From: Bacillota bacterium
Lineage (GTDB): Bacteria; Bacillota; Dethiobacteria; DTU022; PWGO01
Reading direction: 5' to 3'
Assembly: GCA_012518215.1 (NCBI GenBank)
Contig: JAAYSV010000046.1
Coordinates: forward strand, 42,662-106,661
DNA length: 64,000 nucleotides
A program made the position numbers and the translations under genes. The stretch's first letter is position 1. Each line of letters begins with the position of its first letter. Shown piece by piece: positions 43,745-53,035 of the stretch. Under the pieces are notes generated by a model. That model was not told the origin of the DNA and did no database searches. It worked only from the letters and a program-made list of their open reading frames with translations.

Positions 43745-44838
43745 AGTTTTCTCCTTCTGATAAAATAGGCTCCCCACAGTACGGCAAAGGGAAACAGGAT
43801 CAACCCTGTCCAGTAAGATACAAAAATATCCGGGCGGAAAGCCTCTTTGGTCTCGAATACGCTTCCCATGGAATACGTGGCAAGGGTGGACCATATCACC
43901 ACCATGGGCGCAATCAAAGGGCGATGATCCTTCAACCCCATGATCTGGGAAAGACCCCTGGATCCGGAGTAAATTATAATGGAAAGAAGTATGAAAAGGC
44001 CGAACCCCCAGGTGGCCAGGGCAAGTATCTCCACCCTCTCGAAAGCCCTGCTGAGCAATACCGTCCTGATCATGCCGAAAAAAGGCAAGAATGTTCTGGA
44101 AGCCTTCCGCGGGCCCAGGACAGCGACGGTTACCACTGCGACAACGGCAATGGTCAGAGTGGAGGCACCCAGGGACCAGAGAGCCGTATTCAAACTTTTT
44201 TCGGGTTTGGTGACGGCGGGAATCAACACCGTCAAAACGAGGTGATTGGCAATCATGGCCGTGATAACAGCACTTCCCCCCAGAATCGGCATGATGCCGC
44301 GAGCCAGAACCGGCTGCAGGTTGTGTAACTGGTTGATCGCCTGTGGAAGGGGAATGGTTATGCTCAACACGATCATCAACACATAAAATGGGAATAACAG
44401 GTCGGCGGCCCTGCCCATGACAACCGGGCCCTGGTAAGCAGCCAGGGCAGAAACGGCCGCCACCGAGGCAATGACAAAAATTAGCGGCGTGTTCGGGAAA
44501 AAATTGGCGACGAGCGCTTCGCCGTAGATACGAATGTCCACGGCGGCTATCTCCAGAAGCCCCCACAGGAACGAAAAACAGAGAACCCGCCCAAACCAGG
44601 GACCCAGCAATTTCTGACTGTATTCAAAAACGGTCATCTGCGGAAAATGAATGCCCAACCTGCAAATGATGATCACCAGTACCGAGGCCGTGAAAAAAGA
44701 AACTATCACCGATGCCCATGCGTCCTGGAGGGTATTGAAAACTGTCACAACCGGCGGCAGAACGGCCACAATGATGGTGGTACGAATCATAAAGAGAATA
44801 AAAAATAACTGCCGATTGGTGAGTTTTGTTGTATTCAT
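43741..44838 (-). CDS. gerB: Germinant receptor permease subunit, GerB family
   Basis: 365 aa with ten hydrophobic segments, beginning TKLTNRQLFFILFMIRTTII, as GerAB-type APC-superfamily permeases do. It forms the germinant-binding pocket and channel of the receptor. GAGGAGG precedes the ATG, 4 nt after the gerA stop. It overlaps gerC by 4 nt. Confidence 0.93.
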   Translation of the reverse strand: MNTTKLTNRQLFFILFMIRTTIIVAVLPPVVTVFNTLQDAWASVIVSFFTASVLVIIICRLGIHFPQMTVFEYSQKLLGPWFGRVLCFSFLWGLLEIAAVDIRIYGEALVANFFPNTPLIFVIASVAAVSALAAYQGPVVMGRAADLLFPFYVLMIVLSITIPLPQAINQLHNLQPVLARGIMPILGGSAVITAMIANHLVLTVLIPAVTKPEKSLNTALWSLGASTLTIAVVAVVTVAVLGPRKASRTFLPFFGMIRTVLLSRAFERVEILALATWGFGLFILLSIIIYSGSRGLSQIMGLKDHRPLIAPMVVIWSTLATYSMGSVFETKEAFRPDIFVSYWTGLILFPFAVLWGAYFIRRRKL

Positions 44839-44841
44839 TGC

Positions 44842-46455
44842 TCAATCCTCCTCCTTTTCAGTTTCTTGTTGACCCCGGCAAGGTTTGGCCCCCTGCCCTG
44901 CCGGTTGACGCTGGGGTTCTTTTTCACCCAGAAATTTGGTACGGGTCAACATCGATGGCCACCTCATCCGGATAAAATCCTTCAGATCGCGGGTAATGAG
45001 CGGAGCCAGCGGGGCCATGTAAGGAAGCCCGAATGAACGCAGGGAAACGAGATGGACAACCAGAAAAAAGATAGCAACCTGCATTCCCAGCAATCCGAAG
45101 AGGGAAGCCGCGATGATAAAAACAAACCTCATGAGACGGATACTGATACCCAGGTAAAACGAAGGAGCCGTAAAACCGGCGATGGCCATGAGTGAAATCA
45201 CGGTCACCACTATCGGAGACACCAGCCCGGCCCTTATGGCGGCATCCCCGAGGATCAGGGCCCCGACAATACTGACCGCCATACCTGTTGCTTTTGGCAG
45301 GCGGACGCCTGCCTCTCGCAGGATCTCAACGAGGACCACCATGATCACTACCTCGGCAGTAACGGGAAAGGGAACCCCCTGACGGGAGGCGATTATTCTC
45401 AATAGCAGTTCCGTGGGGATCATCTCCTGATGATAATTGATCAGCGCCACGTAGAACCCGGGCAGAAAAAGAGAGAAGAAGAGGGAAAGATAGCGCAGCA
45501 CCCGGATAAAGGTTCCCCCCATCCAGTTTTCATAATAATCATCCGGCGCCTGCAGAAACATGAAAAAATTGGCGGGTGCCAGAAGGGCCTGGGGGGTGCC
45601 GTCGGTGAAGATGGCCACCCTCCCCTCCAGCAAGGCAGCACAGGTCCGGTCCGGCCTTTCGGTAGGGTAGAGCAGGGGGAACAGGGTAAAAGGTTCATCA
45701 GCTATGTATTCTTCCAGATAACCGGACTCCAGAACCCCATCTATATCGATGCGCTGCAGGCGGAGGCGCACCTCATCAACAAGTTTATCCGTGGCCAGCC
45801 CCTTGATATAGGCAAAGGCCACTTCCGTCCGGGTCAGGCGGCCGATAGTGATTTTTTCGATCCACAGGTCGGGCACCCGGATGCGCTTCCTGACCAGGGA
45901 AATATTCGTATGCAGGTTTTCCAAAAAACCGTCGCGCGGCCCCCTGATTGTCAATTCTGCATCGGGTTCCTGGATACCCCTCTCTTTTAAACTTCGGGTA
46001 TCGCAGAGTAGCGCCGCGGGAGTACCATCAAAAATAAGCGCTGTGTCCCCGGAAGAAAGACTGTAAAACAATTCGGCTATATTATCGACTTCTTCAATAT
46101 CGTTGACCACGGCAAGATGTTCCATGGCGGCGGAAATTATCTGTTCTTTACGGGCCTGCAACCGGGGCACTTCGGCAGTCTTGACCATCAAAACCTTGAG
46201 CGTTTCCTGTAGAATACTGTCATCAACCAATCCATCCAGAAAGATAGCGGCTACCGCCACCTCGTTGCCGGTCTTGAAACGCCTTATATTCAGATCGGCG
46301 CTGGAGCCGCTGACCTTCTCGATCATGGCGATATTTTCTGTCAGGTCGGAAACCAGCTTCATTTCACGAGCAGCGTGATACCTTTCGCTGATGTCTGCGT
46401 TGTCATCGAAAACCAGTTTCTTTTTCCCACGAAACAGGCGAGCAAAAAAATTCAT
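44842..46455 (-). CDS. gerA: Germinant receptor subunit, GerA family
   Basis: 537 aa. Large N-terminal hydrophilic domain, then four to five membrane helices (SLFFSLFLPGFYVALINYHQEMIPTELLLRI; LREAGVRLPKATGMAVSIVGALILGDAAIRAGLVSP is the family signature). The tail is hydrophilic with a QRQPAGQGAKP stretch. It is the gated channel subunit of the nutrient receptor. It is first of gerA-gerB-gerC-small membrane protein. The promoter, expected to be forespore-specific (sigma-G), lies in 46456-46541 but I cannot define the boxes. The germinant is unknown. Confidence 0.94.
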   Translation of the reverse strand: MNFFARLFRGKKKLVFDDNADISERYHAAREMKLVSDLTENIAMIEKVSGSSADLNIRRFKTGNEVAVAAIFLDGLVDDSILQETLKVLMVKTAEVPRLQARKEQIISAAMEHLAVVNDIEEVDNIAELFYSLSSGDTALIFDGTPAALLCDTRSLKERGIQEPDAELTIRGPRDGFLENLHTNISLVRKRIRVPDLWIEKITIGRLTRTEVAFAYIKGLATDKLVDEVRLRLQRIDIDGVLESGYLEEYIADEPFTLFPLLYPTERPDRTCAALLEGRVAIFTDGTPQALLAPANFFMFLQAPDDYYENWMGGTFIRVLRYLSLFFSLFLPGFYVALINYHQEMIPTELLLRIIASRQGVPFPVTAEVVIMVVLVEILREAGVRLPKATGMAVSIVGALILGDAAIRAGLVSPIVVTVISLMAIAGFTAPSFYLGISIRLMRFVFIIAASLFGLLGMQVAIFFLVVHLVSLRSFGLPYMAPLAPLITRDLKDFIRMRWPSMLTRTKFLGEKEPQRQPAGQGAKPCRGQQETEKEED

Positions 46456-46912
46456 GGTTTAACAATTCTTCTCCGCAAGTGAAATAACAGTACAAGTTTT
46501 TCCTGTACAGGGCTTACTATACTTGCCGAAATAATTTTCTGTCAGTCCAGATCGATATCCGGGGAACGGCTCGTTTCAGCATTTTTCCCGCCACGGTTCC
46601 GGTTGAATTCCGGTTGATCGCAAATTTCGGGGACCAGATTATTTTTTATCATGGCTTGCAACCATTCAGCCGTCCCATCAAAACAAACGGAAATAGGTTG
46701 GTTCAGCATATCATTGATAGCAGAAGGATTTCTTGCAAAGAAGAACAGGAAACCATGCAAGAATTGTACTTGCATGGCAATGTAAGGAAGGAAAACCACG
46801 GGTGGTCATGGTCAGCCGCCAGGTAAACCTGTGAAAATTGTTGGCAATCAAGAAGGTATTGTTGGCCATGCCCGGAGGTGAAAAAGGGGTTTCACGAAGG
46901 ACAGAATACGGT
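46456..46912. other. Intergenic, no convincing gene
   Basis: About 457 bp upstream of gerA. A minus-strand frame at 46542-46799 (85 codons) has protein-like composition in its second half but no ribosome site or family resemblance. It should contain the gerA promoter. Confidence 0.45.
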
Positions 46913-47635
46913 TTATTGTTGGAGATCAATACTGGCCACGAAAGAAGCGAAGATTGCCCGCGAGGCATGATCATTCATTGCTTCGGGATGCCATTGCACA
47001 CCCAGGATGAAGTTGGAATCCGTGCCTTCTATGGCCTCAATGATTCCATCGGCAGACCTGGCTGCCACGATCAGGGCAGCAGGCACATCACGGACGGCCT
47101 GATGATGAAAGCTGTTGACTTCCAGAACCGTCCTGCTGACAATTTCATGCAACAGGGTTCCGGCTACCACTTCAACGCGGTGAGAAGGATAACGGCGGGG
47201 AGCCCTCTGCATGTGCTGAATGTGCCCTGGGTGCTGATCGTTGACATCCTGAAATATAGTTCCACCGGCGGCAATGTTGATAACCTGCATCCCCCGACAG
47301 ATACCCAGAAGCGGTACGTGATTGGCCAGGCATTGCCTGGCCAGATAAAGTTCCATCCGATCCCGCGGCGGAAATATTTCACCTTCCCCGGAAAGAGGCT
47401 CCTCACCCATGATCAGGGGGCTGACATCGCCGCCACCGGAGAGAACGAAACCATCAAACAATCCCATCAAAAAAGGCCAGAACCTTTCTTCAAGGTGGGG
47501 AACCAACAGCGGAACGCCCCCTGCTTCTGCCACCTTTTCGGAGTACGCCTCCTCAAGAAAAATTCGGCCCCTGTTTTCTTCCCAATCACAGGTGATGCCG
47601 ATAATCTTTCTTCTCAATTTTCCACCACACTCCAC
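46913..47635 (-). CDS. Gamma-glutamyl-gamma-aminobutyrate hydrolase family (peptidase C26)
   Basis: 240 aa. Class I glutamine-amidotransferase fold with nucleophile Cys in PLLGICRGMQVIN, and the His and Glu near the C-terminus in LGVQWHPEAM. FVLSGGGDVSPL is the oxyanion region. PuuD-type enzymes cut gamma-glutamyl bonds such as gamma-glutamyl-GABA, or free glutamate from folate polyglutamate. The GTG at 47635 was taken as start; a TTG six codons later with GGTGGA upstream is an alternative. It lies 25 bp after ndoA on the same strand. Confidence 0.9.
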   Translation of the reverse strand: MECGGKLRRKIIGITCDWEENRGRIFLEEAYSEKVAEAGGVPLLVPHLEERFWPFLMGLFDGFVLSGGGDVSPLIMGEEPLSGEGEIFPPRDRMELYLARQCLANHVPLLGICRGMQVINIAAGGTIFQDVNDQHPGHIQHMQRAPRRYPSHRVEVVAGTLLHEIVSRTVLEVNSFHHQAVRDVPAALIVAARSADGIIEAIEGTDSNFILGVQWHPEAMNDHASRAIFASFVASIDLQQ

Positions 47636-47660
47636 TTATCGGCAGAACCCGTTATGTAAG

Positions 47661-48011
47661 TCAAAAATCGATCAGGCCAAGGCTTATCTTCAAAGCCTCG
47701 TTTATATCAATCAAGGCATCCTCATGAAGTTCGGCCACCTTTTTTTGCAGCCGCTGTTTGTCGATGGTGCGTATCTGTTCCAGCAAAATAACCGAGTCTT
47801 TTTCAAGATTGGATGCCCGAGCGCTTATCTCCACATGAGTGGGTAGCTTGGCCTTGTCGATCTGCGAGGTAATAGCCGCTACAATGACAGTGGGGCTGTA
47901 ACGATTCCCGATATCATTTTGAATTACAAGGACCGGCCTGACCCCCCCCTGCTCGGATCCAACCACCGGGCTCAAATCCGCATAAAATATATGGCCTTTT
48001 TTTATTTCCAT
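47661..48011 (-). CDS. ndoA: MazF-family mRNA endoribonuclease toxin
   Basis: 116 aa, the standard length. [34 protein letters not shown] is the MazF/PemK core with the conserved arginine and the GVRPVLV strand. It cuts mRNA at specific short sequences (UACAU in B. subtilis; specificity here is untested). Preceded 5 nt upstream by its antitoxin; toxin-antitoxin order and the alr gene upstream match the B. subtilis alr-ndoAI-ndoA layout. Confidence 0.95.
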   Translation of the reverse strand: MEIKKGHIFYADLSPVVGSEQGGVRPVLVIQNDIGNRYSPTVIVAAITSQIDKAKLPTHVEISARASNLEKDSVILLEQIRTIDKQRLQKKVAELHEDALIDINEALKISLGLIDF

Positions 48012-48016
48012 GTTTA

Positions 48017-48295
48017 TTATCTTCTTTCTCCACGTATCATTTCTTCGGCAACCTGTATCGATTCGTTTTCAACCTCCAGGGACTCCCTGGCAAGAGAAAG
48101 GTTGATCCCGGCCATTTCAAGGTATCCCTTCTCCATCCTTTCACGGATCTGCTGTTTCTCTCTTTCCCTCAGATATAGCCTCATCGCTTCACGGATAAAT
48201 TCGCTGCGGGTTCGTTTTTCTCTGGCAACCACTCCATCGACCTCTCGCAACAAATTGTGGGGCAAACTGATCATGATCCTTTTCGTTTCGGTCAA
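48017..48295 (-). CDS. ndoAI: EndoAI antitoxin, ribbon-helix-helix (CopG-like)
   Basis: 92 aa from a TTG at 48295, chosen because GGAGGTG lies 7 nt upstream; a GTG three codons earlier overlaps that site. N-terminal RHH motif ([39 protein letters not shown]) binds operator DNA; the helical tail masks the NdoA active site. It neutralises the toxin encoded 5 nt downstream and likely represses its own operon. Confidence 0.93.
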   Translation of the reverse strand: MTETKRIMISLPHNLLREVDGVVAREKRTRSEFIREAMRLYLREREKQQIRERMEKGYLEMAGINLSLARESLEVENESIQVAEEMIRGERR

Positions 48296-48402
48296 AACAA
48301 ACACCTCCCAAGAAATGCCTTCACGCTCGAGTTGATCCCTTATATTACAATCGCGGCCCCTGTCAACATCCCTTCATGGATTACTTTTTACCATTCTGCA
48401 AT

Positions 48403-49626
48403 TCAATAATCCATATCCGCGGATTTTTTTGTGGGGCCGTCAGCCAGATAATTGCGTCCCAGAAGATTGCGGAAAGATACCACCCGGTCTTCTTCCATGT
48501 AGAAGCGGGAAACCCTCTTGTGAACCGCGCACAACAATTCATAGGGGATCGTGTCCAGTTGGGTGGCAACCTCTTCCACGGTCACCTCTTCCTCCCCCTG
48601 GCGGCCATAAAGAACCACCTCGTCACCGATCCGGACCCCGTCCACTCCGGTAACGTCGACCATGGCGTAATCCATGCAGACCCTCCCCACAACTGGCACC
48701 CGGGTTCCCTTCACCAGAACACGGCCCCGGTTGGAAAGAAGGCGGTTGTACCCGTCGGCATAACCGACCGGAACAGTGGCGATCAACGATTCGCGTTCCG
48801 TGACAAAAGTACCGCCATAACTGACAGAAGCCCCCGCCGGCACTTCTTTGAGATAGACAATCTGCGTTTTGAAGGACAGAGCTGGCTGCAAGCTGATGTG
48901 ATCGGCAATGGCTTTTCCCGGGGGATAGTGTCCGTAGATGGAAAGTCCCAGGCGGACAAGATTGTAATGCGATTCCATTACATTGATTGCCCCGGCACTG
49001 TTGGCCGCGTGGATCAACGGTATCTCTATTCCGGATTCCCGACATGAACGTATCGTTTCGTTGAAAAGCTTGATCTGCTGGTAGGTATAGGACAGATCCT
49101 CTTCATCGGCCGAAGCCAGGTGGGTAAGCAATCCTTCAACTGTTATTCCAGGATACGACGAGATTTCTTTGATGAATTCCAATGTATCCTGCGGTGCTAT
49201 ACCAACACGCCCCATGCCGGTATCTATCTTGACATGAACAGGTTTCTTGACCCGCTGCTTGACTGCTTCAAGGGAAAGAGCCGCGGCCGTTTCCCGTGAA
49301 AAAATGGTCTGGGTAAGGTTGTACTTTATTACCGCCGCCACCTGCTCCGGGGGAGTCGGGCCAATCAGCAGTATCGGGGTTTTTATCCCCGCCAGTCTCA
49401 ATTCCACTCCCTCCTCAAGGAAAGCTACGGCAAACCAATCCACACCCCCCCTGACCATGGCCCGGGCAACCTCCACCGCCCCATGCCCGTAAGCATCCGC
49501 CTTGACCACGGCCATGATCTTCACCCCGGAAGGAAGTATGCGCCGGAATTCCCGGATATTATGAATGATGGCATTGAGATCAATTTCCGTCCATGTTGGA
49601 CGGAAAGACAACGGGGATATATTCAA
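48403..49626 (-). CDS. alr: Alanine racemase
   Basis: 407 aa from a TTG at 49626 (GCAGGTGATC about 7 nt upstream); an extension to 49671 is possible. PLP enzyme interconverting L- and D-alanine for peptidoglycan. The PLP lysine is in VVKADAYGHGAVEV; the catalytic tyrosine region is SVSYGGTFVT; IDTGMGRVG is the family block. Followed by ndoAI-ndoA on the same strand. Confidence 0.95.
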   Translation of the reverse strand: MNISPLSFRPTWTEIDLNAIIHNIREFRRILPSGVKIMAVVKADAYGHGAVEVARAMVRGGVDWFAVAFLEEGVELRLAGIKTPILLIGPTPPEQVAAVIKYNLTQTIFSRETAAALSLEAVKQRVKKPVHVKIDTGMGRVGIAPQDTLEFIKEISSYPGITVEGLLTHLASADEEDLSYTYQQIKLFNETIRSCRESGIEIPLIHAANSAGAINVMESHYNLVRLGLSIYGHYPPGKAIADHISLQPALSFKTQIVYLKEVPAGASVSYGGTFVTERESLIATVPVGYADGYNRLLSNRGRVLVKGTRVPVVGRVCMDYAMVDVTGVDGVRIGDEVVLYGRQGEEEVTVEEVATQLDTIPYELLCAVHKRVSRFYMEEDRVVSFRNLLGRNYLADGPTKKSADMDY

Positions 49627-49817
49627 AAAGATCACCTGCAATAGTATTTTTTTACGGGCTATGGCTCTCAACTATATACTGTAATATATACAACTGTTAA
49701 TCAATATTATATTCCACGTTGTCGGAATTATTCCTGCCTGTTACGGGTAGAAGATAATGGCAGGGCAAGCATACAGTCGATCATGGAGAGCGGAGATGGA
49801 TCGCCAAACCGCCTGGA

Positions 49818-51125
49818 TCAGTCGCCATTTTCCTTGTTGAGAACCCGGAAAACACTGTTGATCTTGCCAATTGGGGGCATACGTCCGATATGGTCCAATG
49901 CCCGGAAAAAATCGTCCTCGTGAACATCATGGGTAACCAGAACGATTTCGGCTGTTCCCACTTCACCGCGTTTCTGCAAGATCATGTCGAGGCTCACATT
50001 CTCATCCCCGAATGCAGTAGCTATGGATGCGAATACTCCCGGCCTATCCTGGGCCTGCAAGCGCAGATAGAAGCTGGAATAGATTTCTTCTTCAGGTACA
50101 ATGCGGACATCCTTTGAAGGCGCCGTGTAAATTCCATTGTTTGGCCCGTAGGAAAGGCAGCGTGCAGCATCGATGATATCGGAAACCACGGCGCTTGCCG
50201 TGGGCAATGCCCCGGCTCCTTTTCCATAAAACATGAGCTCTCCCGCCGCATCACCTTCCACGAAAAGAGCATTGAATTCATTGTAGACAGAGGCGAGGGG
50301 ATGTTTCAGGGGCAGAAGGGCGGGAAAAACGCGAAGTGAAAGGCCGTCGTTGACCCGCTCCCCTGTGGCCAGAAGCTTGATGGTATAGCCCCACTGGTGC
50401 GCATAGAACAGATCCCGGGCAGTAACATTTTTTATGCCCTGAACATGAACGTCATCGATATTCACGAAACTGCCAAAAGCCAACCCGGAAAGAACTATCA
50501 ACTTGTAAGCGGCGTCCCGGCCTTCCAGGTCATTGGAAGGATCGGCTTCGGCAAAACCCTTCTCCTGGGCCTCCTTCAAGGCCTGATCCAGTTCCAGGCC
50601 GGCAAAACTCATCCGGGTCAGGATATAGTTCGTGGTTCCGTTTATGATCCCCATGACCCTTTCAATACGGTTGGCAGAAAGGCAATGCTTGAGAGGCCTG
50701 ATAAGGGGTATCCCGCCACCGGCGCTGGCTTCAAAAAAAATTGCCCTGTTATTTTCCCCGGCTGTTGAAAGCAAATCCGCTCCGTGGTGGGCCATAACAT
50801 CCTTGTTGGCGGTAACCACGTATTTTCCTTGCTTCAAAGCTTCGTCCATATAGCTATGGGCAGGCTCGATCCCCCCGATCAATTCCACAACGATGTCTAT
50901 CCCGGGATCAGAAAGTATCTCCGCAGCATCACGGGTGAAAATCGAGGAAGGCAAGCCATCCACGGCCCTTGCCTTGGAGGGATCACGAACAAGTATCTTC
51001 TTTATATTCAAATTAACCCCATTCTTGGCCCGGATATATGCCCCGTTTTTGTGAAGCAGGGAAACAACCCCTCCCCCGACCGTTCCCATTCCCAGCAGCC
51101 CGATTTGAATTTCTCTTTGTTCCAC
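49818..51125 (-). CDS. hom: Homoserine dehydrogenase
   Basis: 435 aa from a GTG at 51125, with AGGAGACAGGG upstream; the longer in-frame start at 51209 lacks a ribosome site. NAD(P) loop IGLLGMGTVGGGV, conserved NKDVMAHHG catalytic lysine region and GIINGTTNYILTRM. A C-terminal ACT domain (about residues 350-430, RLQAQDRPGVFASIATAFGDENVSLDMI) allows feedback by threonine. It reduces aspartate semialdehyde to homoserine. Thr operon neighbours (thrB, thrC) are not next to it. Confidence 0.95.
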   Translation of the reverse strand: MEQREIQIGLLGMGTVGGGVVSLLHKNGAYIRAKNGVNLNIKKILVRDPSKARAVDGLPSSIFTRDAAEILSDPGIDIVVELIGGIEPAHSYMDEALKQGKYVVTANKDVMAHHGADLLSTAGENNRAIFFEASAGGGIPLIRPLKHCLSANRIERVMGIINGTTNYILTRMSFAGLELDQALKEAQEKGFAEADPSNDLEGRDAAYKLIVLSGLAFGSFVNIDDVHVQGIKNVTARDLFYAHQWGYTIKLLATGERVNDGLSLRVFPALLPLKHPLASVYNEFNALFVEGDAAGELMFYGKGAGALPTASAVVSDIIDAARCLSYGPNNGIYTAPSKDVRIVPEEEIYSSFYLRLQAQDRPGVFASIATAFGDENVSLDMILQKRGEVGTAEIVLVTHDVHEDDFFRALDHIGRMPPIGKINSVFRVLNKENGD

Positions 51126-51678
51126 GTACCCTGTCTCCTGTATTTTTTGCTCATTATACCATTTAATTTGTTCCAAAAACAAGGGCGCCTTCCCCGAAAA
51201 AGGCATCACGAAGACGGCAGTTCTTCACGACAAACCCTGATCTTCGCCGTGCTGTCCGTACTCCATTCCCCACCGAACGGCCTCCTGTCTCCGGCAAGGG
51301 CAAACTTTCCTTCATAATATTCTGCAGTGTCAGCGAGGCGAGGTGGAAAAATCACGGCCAGGGCAAATATGGATAGCATCCAACGCCCTGTTGCCATTAC
51401 GGAAGTAAATATTGCACCCCGGGTTTCATTTACCGTGTTGCGGGTACGTGCAAAATCAAGGGAAAACGTGAGTAACCGAAGATTCCCGATCCCCTCGTTT
51501 CGTCTGCCAATCGAGGCTGTAGCACCCGGCCCGGGGTCGTTATTTTTTTCCTGGTTAACGGTTTTTTTGTTTTTGAATATTAACAAGCACAATTTTACAT
51601 ATATATATTTCAGGACTGGCTTCGAGCAAGGATAGTCTCACCCCGGAATAAAACCCGCCGCCTGCAAGGAGGTCACAG
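51126..51678. other. Intergenic, no gene seen
   Basis: About 550 bp between hom (minus) and the propeller-like gene (plus). Overlapping frames on both strands (51206-51592 minus, 51327-51635 plus) lack ribosome sites and family resemblance. Confidence 0.45.
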
Positions 51679-52761
51679 ATGCATTTTCATGCAGATCAAA
51701 ATTTTTCCCCGCTCCGGCCATTGATAGTCATGGAACCGGGGAAAAGTGCTACCCTTTTTTTTCTTGGAAAAAATAAAGAACTGTACTGCAAGCGTTACCA
51801 CCTTTCCTCCGGGTGGTCCACCGTGCAGAAGCTCTCCGCAGAAGTCAGCATCTACACCGCTTCCCGTGGCATGGGCAACACAATTTTTCTTGTGGCCGCA
51901 GACCATCGTGGCAATTTGAAATTGAGGACAAAAACGGGCGCGGCATGGGAAGAAAGCTTTTTTCACCGGGAAAATAAAAATCGCCGGATAAACCAGATTC
52001 AACTGGTCGGCGACTACCGTGGCACCATGCACCTTCTCTATTTCCTTTCCTCTGCAAGGGAAGAACAGTGGTGGCTGAAACATCATTATTTCCATGACAA
52101 TAGATGGAGGGGGCCCGGAATAATCGATTTTGGTGGTGGAGGGAATACCAACCACGGGCATGCCGTCATCGATAAAAACAACGAGTTGCACATCGTTTAT
52201 AACTTCAGGGAAAGGGGGCGTACCCCCCTCTGTCACCGCACCTTCTCGCTGATAGAGAAACGCTGGTCGAAAGCAACGATCCTGGCAGGGGGACAGAACA
52301 ATTTCTATCCCTTCCTTGGCGAAGACGCCGACGCCAATTTGCATCTGGCCTGGTGCAGCGGATACCGAAAATGCCATACTCTCAATTATTGCCGCAAGAT
52401 CGAGGAGAAGCGCCTCCCAGGCCAGAAATGGTTGCCGACGATCGAATTTCCTTTCTCTGCCACCGACAGGATATTTCCTTTCCTGGAGATTGACAGAAGA
52501 ACACTCAAAATAAACTGGATAACGCAGAATATACTCCGGCAAAGGATATCCTACGACCGCGGCAGTCACTGGGAAAAGATGCCGCGCAATATGCAGAACC
52601 GCAAAACCCTGCTGTTAGCACTCATCTCCCCCACGGACTGGAATGGCCTGCCACGTTTGCAGTGGGCGGCTTTCAACAGGGGGTCAAGCGTGGAACATTT
52701 CGTGGAGGAGCATCTCCGCTTTCGCAAAAGAAACAACCCCCGTGGAATATTCACAGGTTGA
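51679..52761 (+). CDS. Unrecognised protein, beta-propeller-like repeats
   Basis: 360 aa, no signal peptide or membrane helix. AAGGAGG lies 6 nt before the ATG. The body repeats a pattern of a hydrophobic strand followed by a D/N-rich loop and a W- or F-rich strand (ITNH-type blocks: LFFLGKNKELYCKRY, IFLVAADHRGNLKLR, HLLYFLSSAREEQWWLKHHYF, HGHAVIDKNNELHIVYNF, FLGEDADANLHLAWCS), which suggests a six- or seven-bladed beta-propeller or sialidase-like fold. Similar hypothetical proteins occur in Clostridia; no function is assigned. Confidence 0.7.
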   Translation: MHFHADQNFSPLRPLIVMEPGKSATLFFLGKNKELYCKRYHLSSGWSTVQKLSAEVSIYTASRGMGNTIFLVAADHRGNLKLRTKTGAAWEESFFHRENKNRRINQIQLVGDYRGTMHLLYFLSSAREEQWWLKHHYFHDNRWRGPGIIDFGGGGNTNHGHAVIDKNNELHIVYNFRERGRTPLCHRTFSLIEKRWSKATILAGGQNNFYPFLGEDADANLHLAWCSGYRKCHTLNYCRKIEEKRLPGQKWLPTIEFPFSATDRIFPFLEIDRRTLKINWITQNILRQRISYDRGSHWEKMPRNMQNRKTLLLALISPTDWNGLPRLQWAAFNRGSSVEHFVEEHLRFRKRNNPRGIFTG

Positions 52762-53035
52762 TCATCCTGCCGGGGGAAGGAATAAAACGCATCATTTTTT
52801 GCCCCCGCAATATGATAATTGTTTATATTGATCGTCCCTTCCAGTAACTACTTTGACAGCAAGGTGAAATCTGAAGCCCGGCAGGCAAGCAGTACAAGAA
52901 CAGGGAAGGCACACCCCTCCATGGTGCGCCTCCTCGAATTGACATACCTGAACCGCCCCGGAAATAACCGATTTACGGATAAAAGATCTGCCCTTGATTC
53001 AATTCACAGCAGATACCGCGGGTTCCAGGCAAAGT

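Noticed and set aside
46542..46799. 85-codon minus-strand frame upstream of gerA
   Set aside because: No ribosome site and no family resemblance; the region probably holds only the gerA promoter.
47661..48295. Toxin-antitoxin pair as a mobile defence module
   Set aside because: Its position after alr is the conserved chromosomal arrangement in Bacillota, so it is a housekeeping pair, not an island.
51206..51635. Overlapping frames on both strands between hom and the propeller-like gene
   Set aside because: No ribosome sites, low complexity, and each is antisense to the other.
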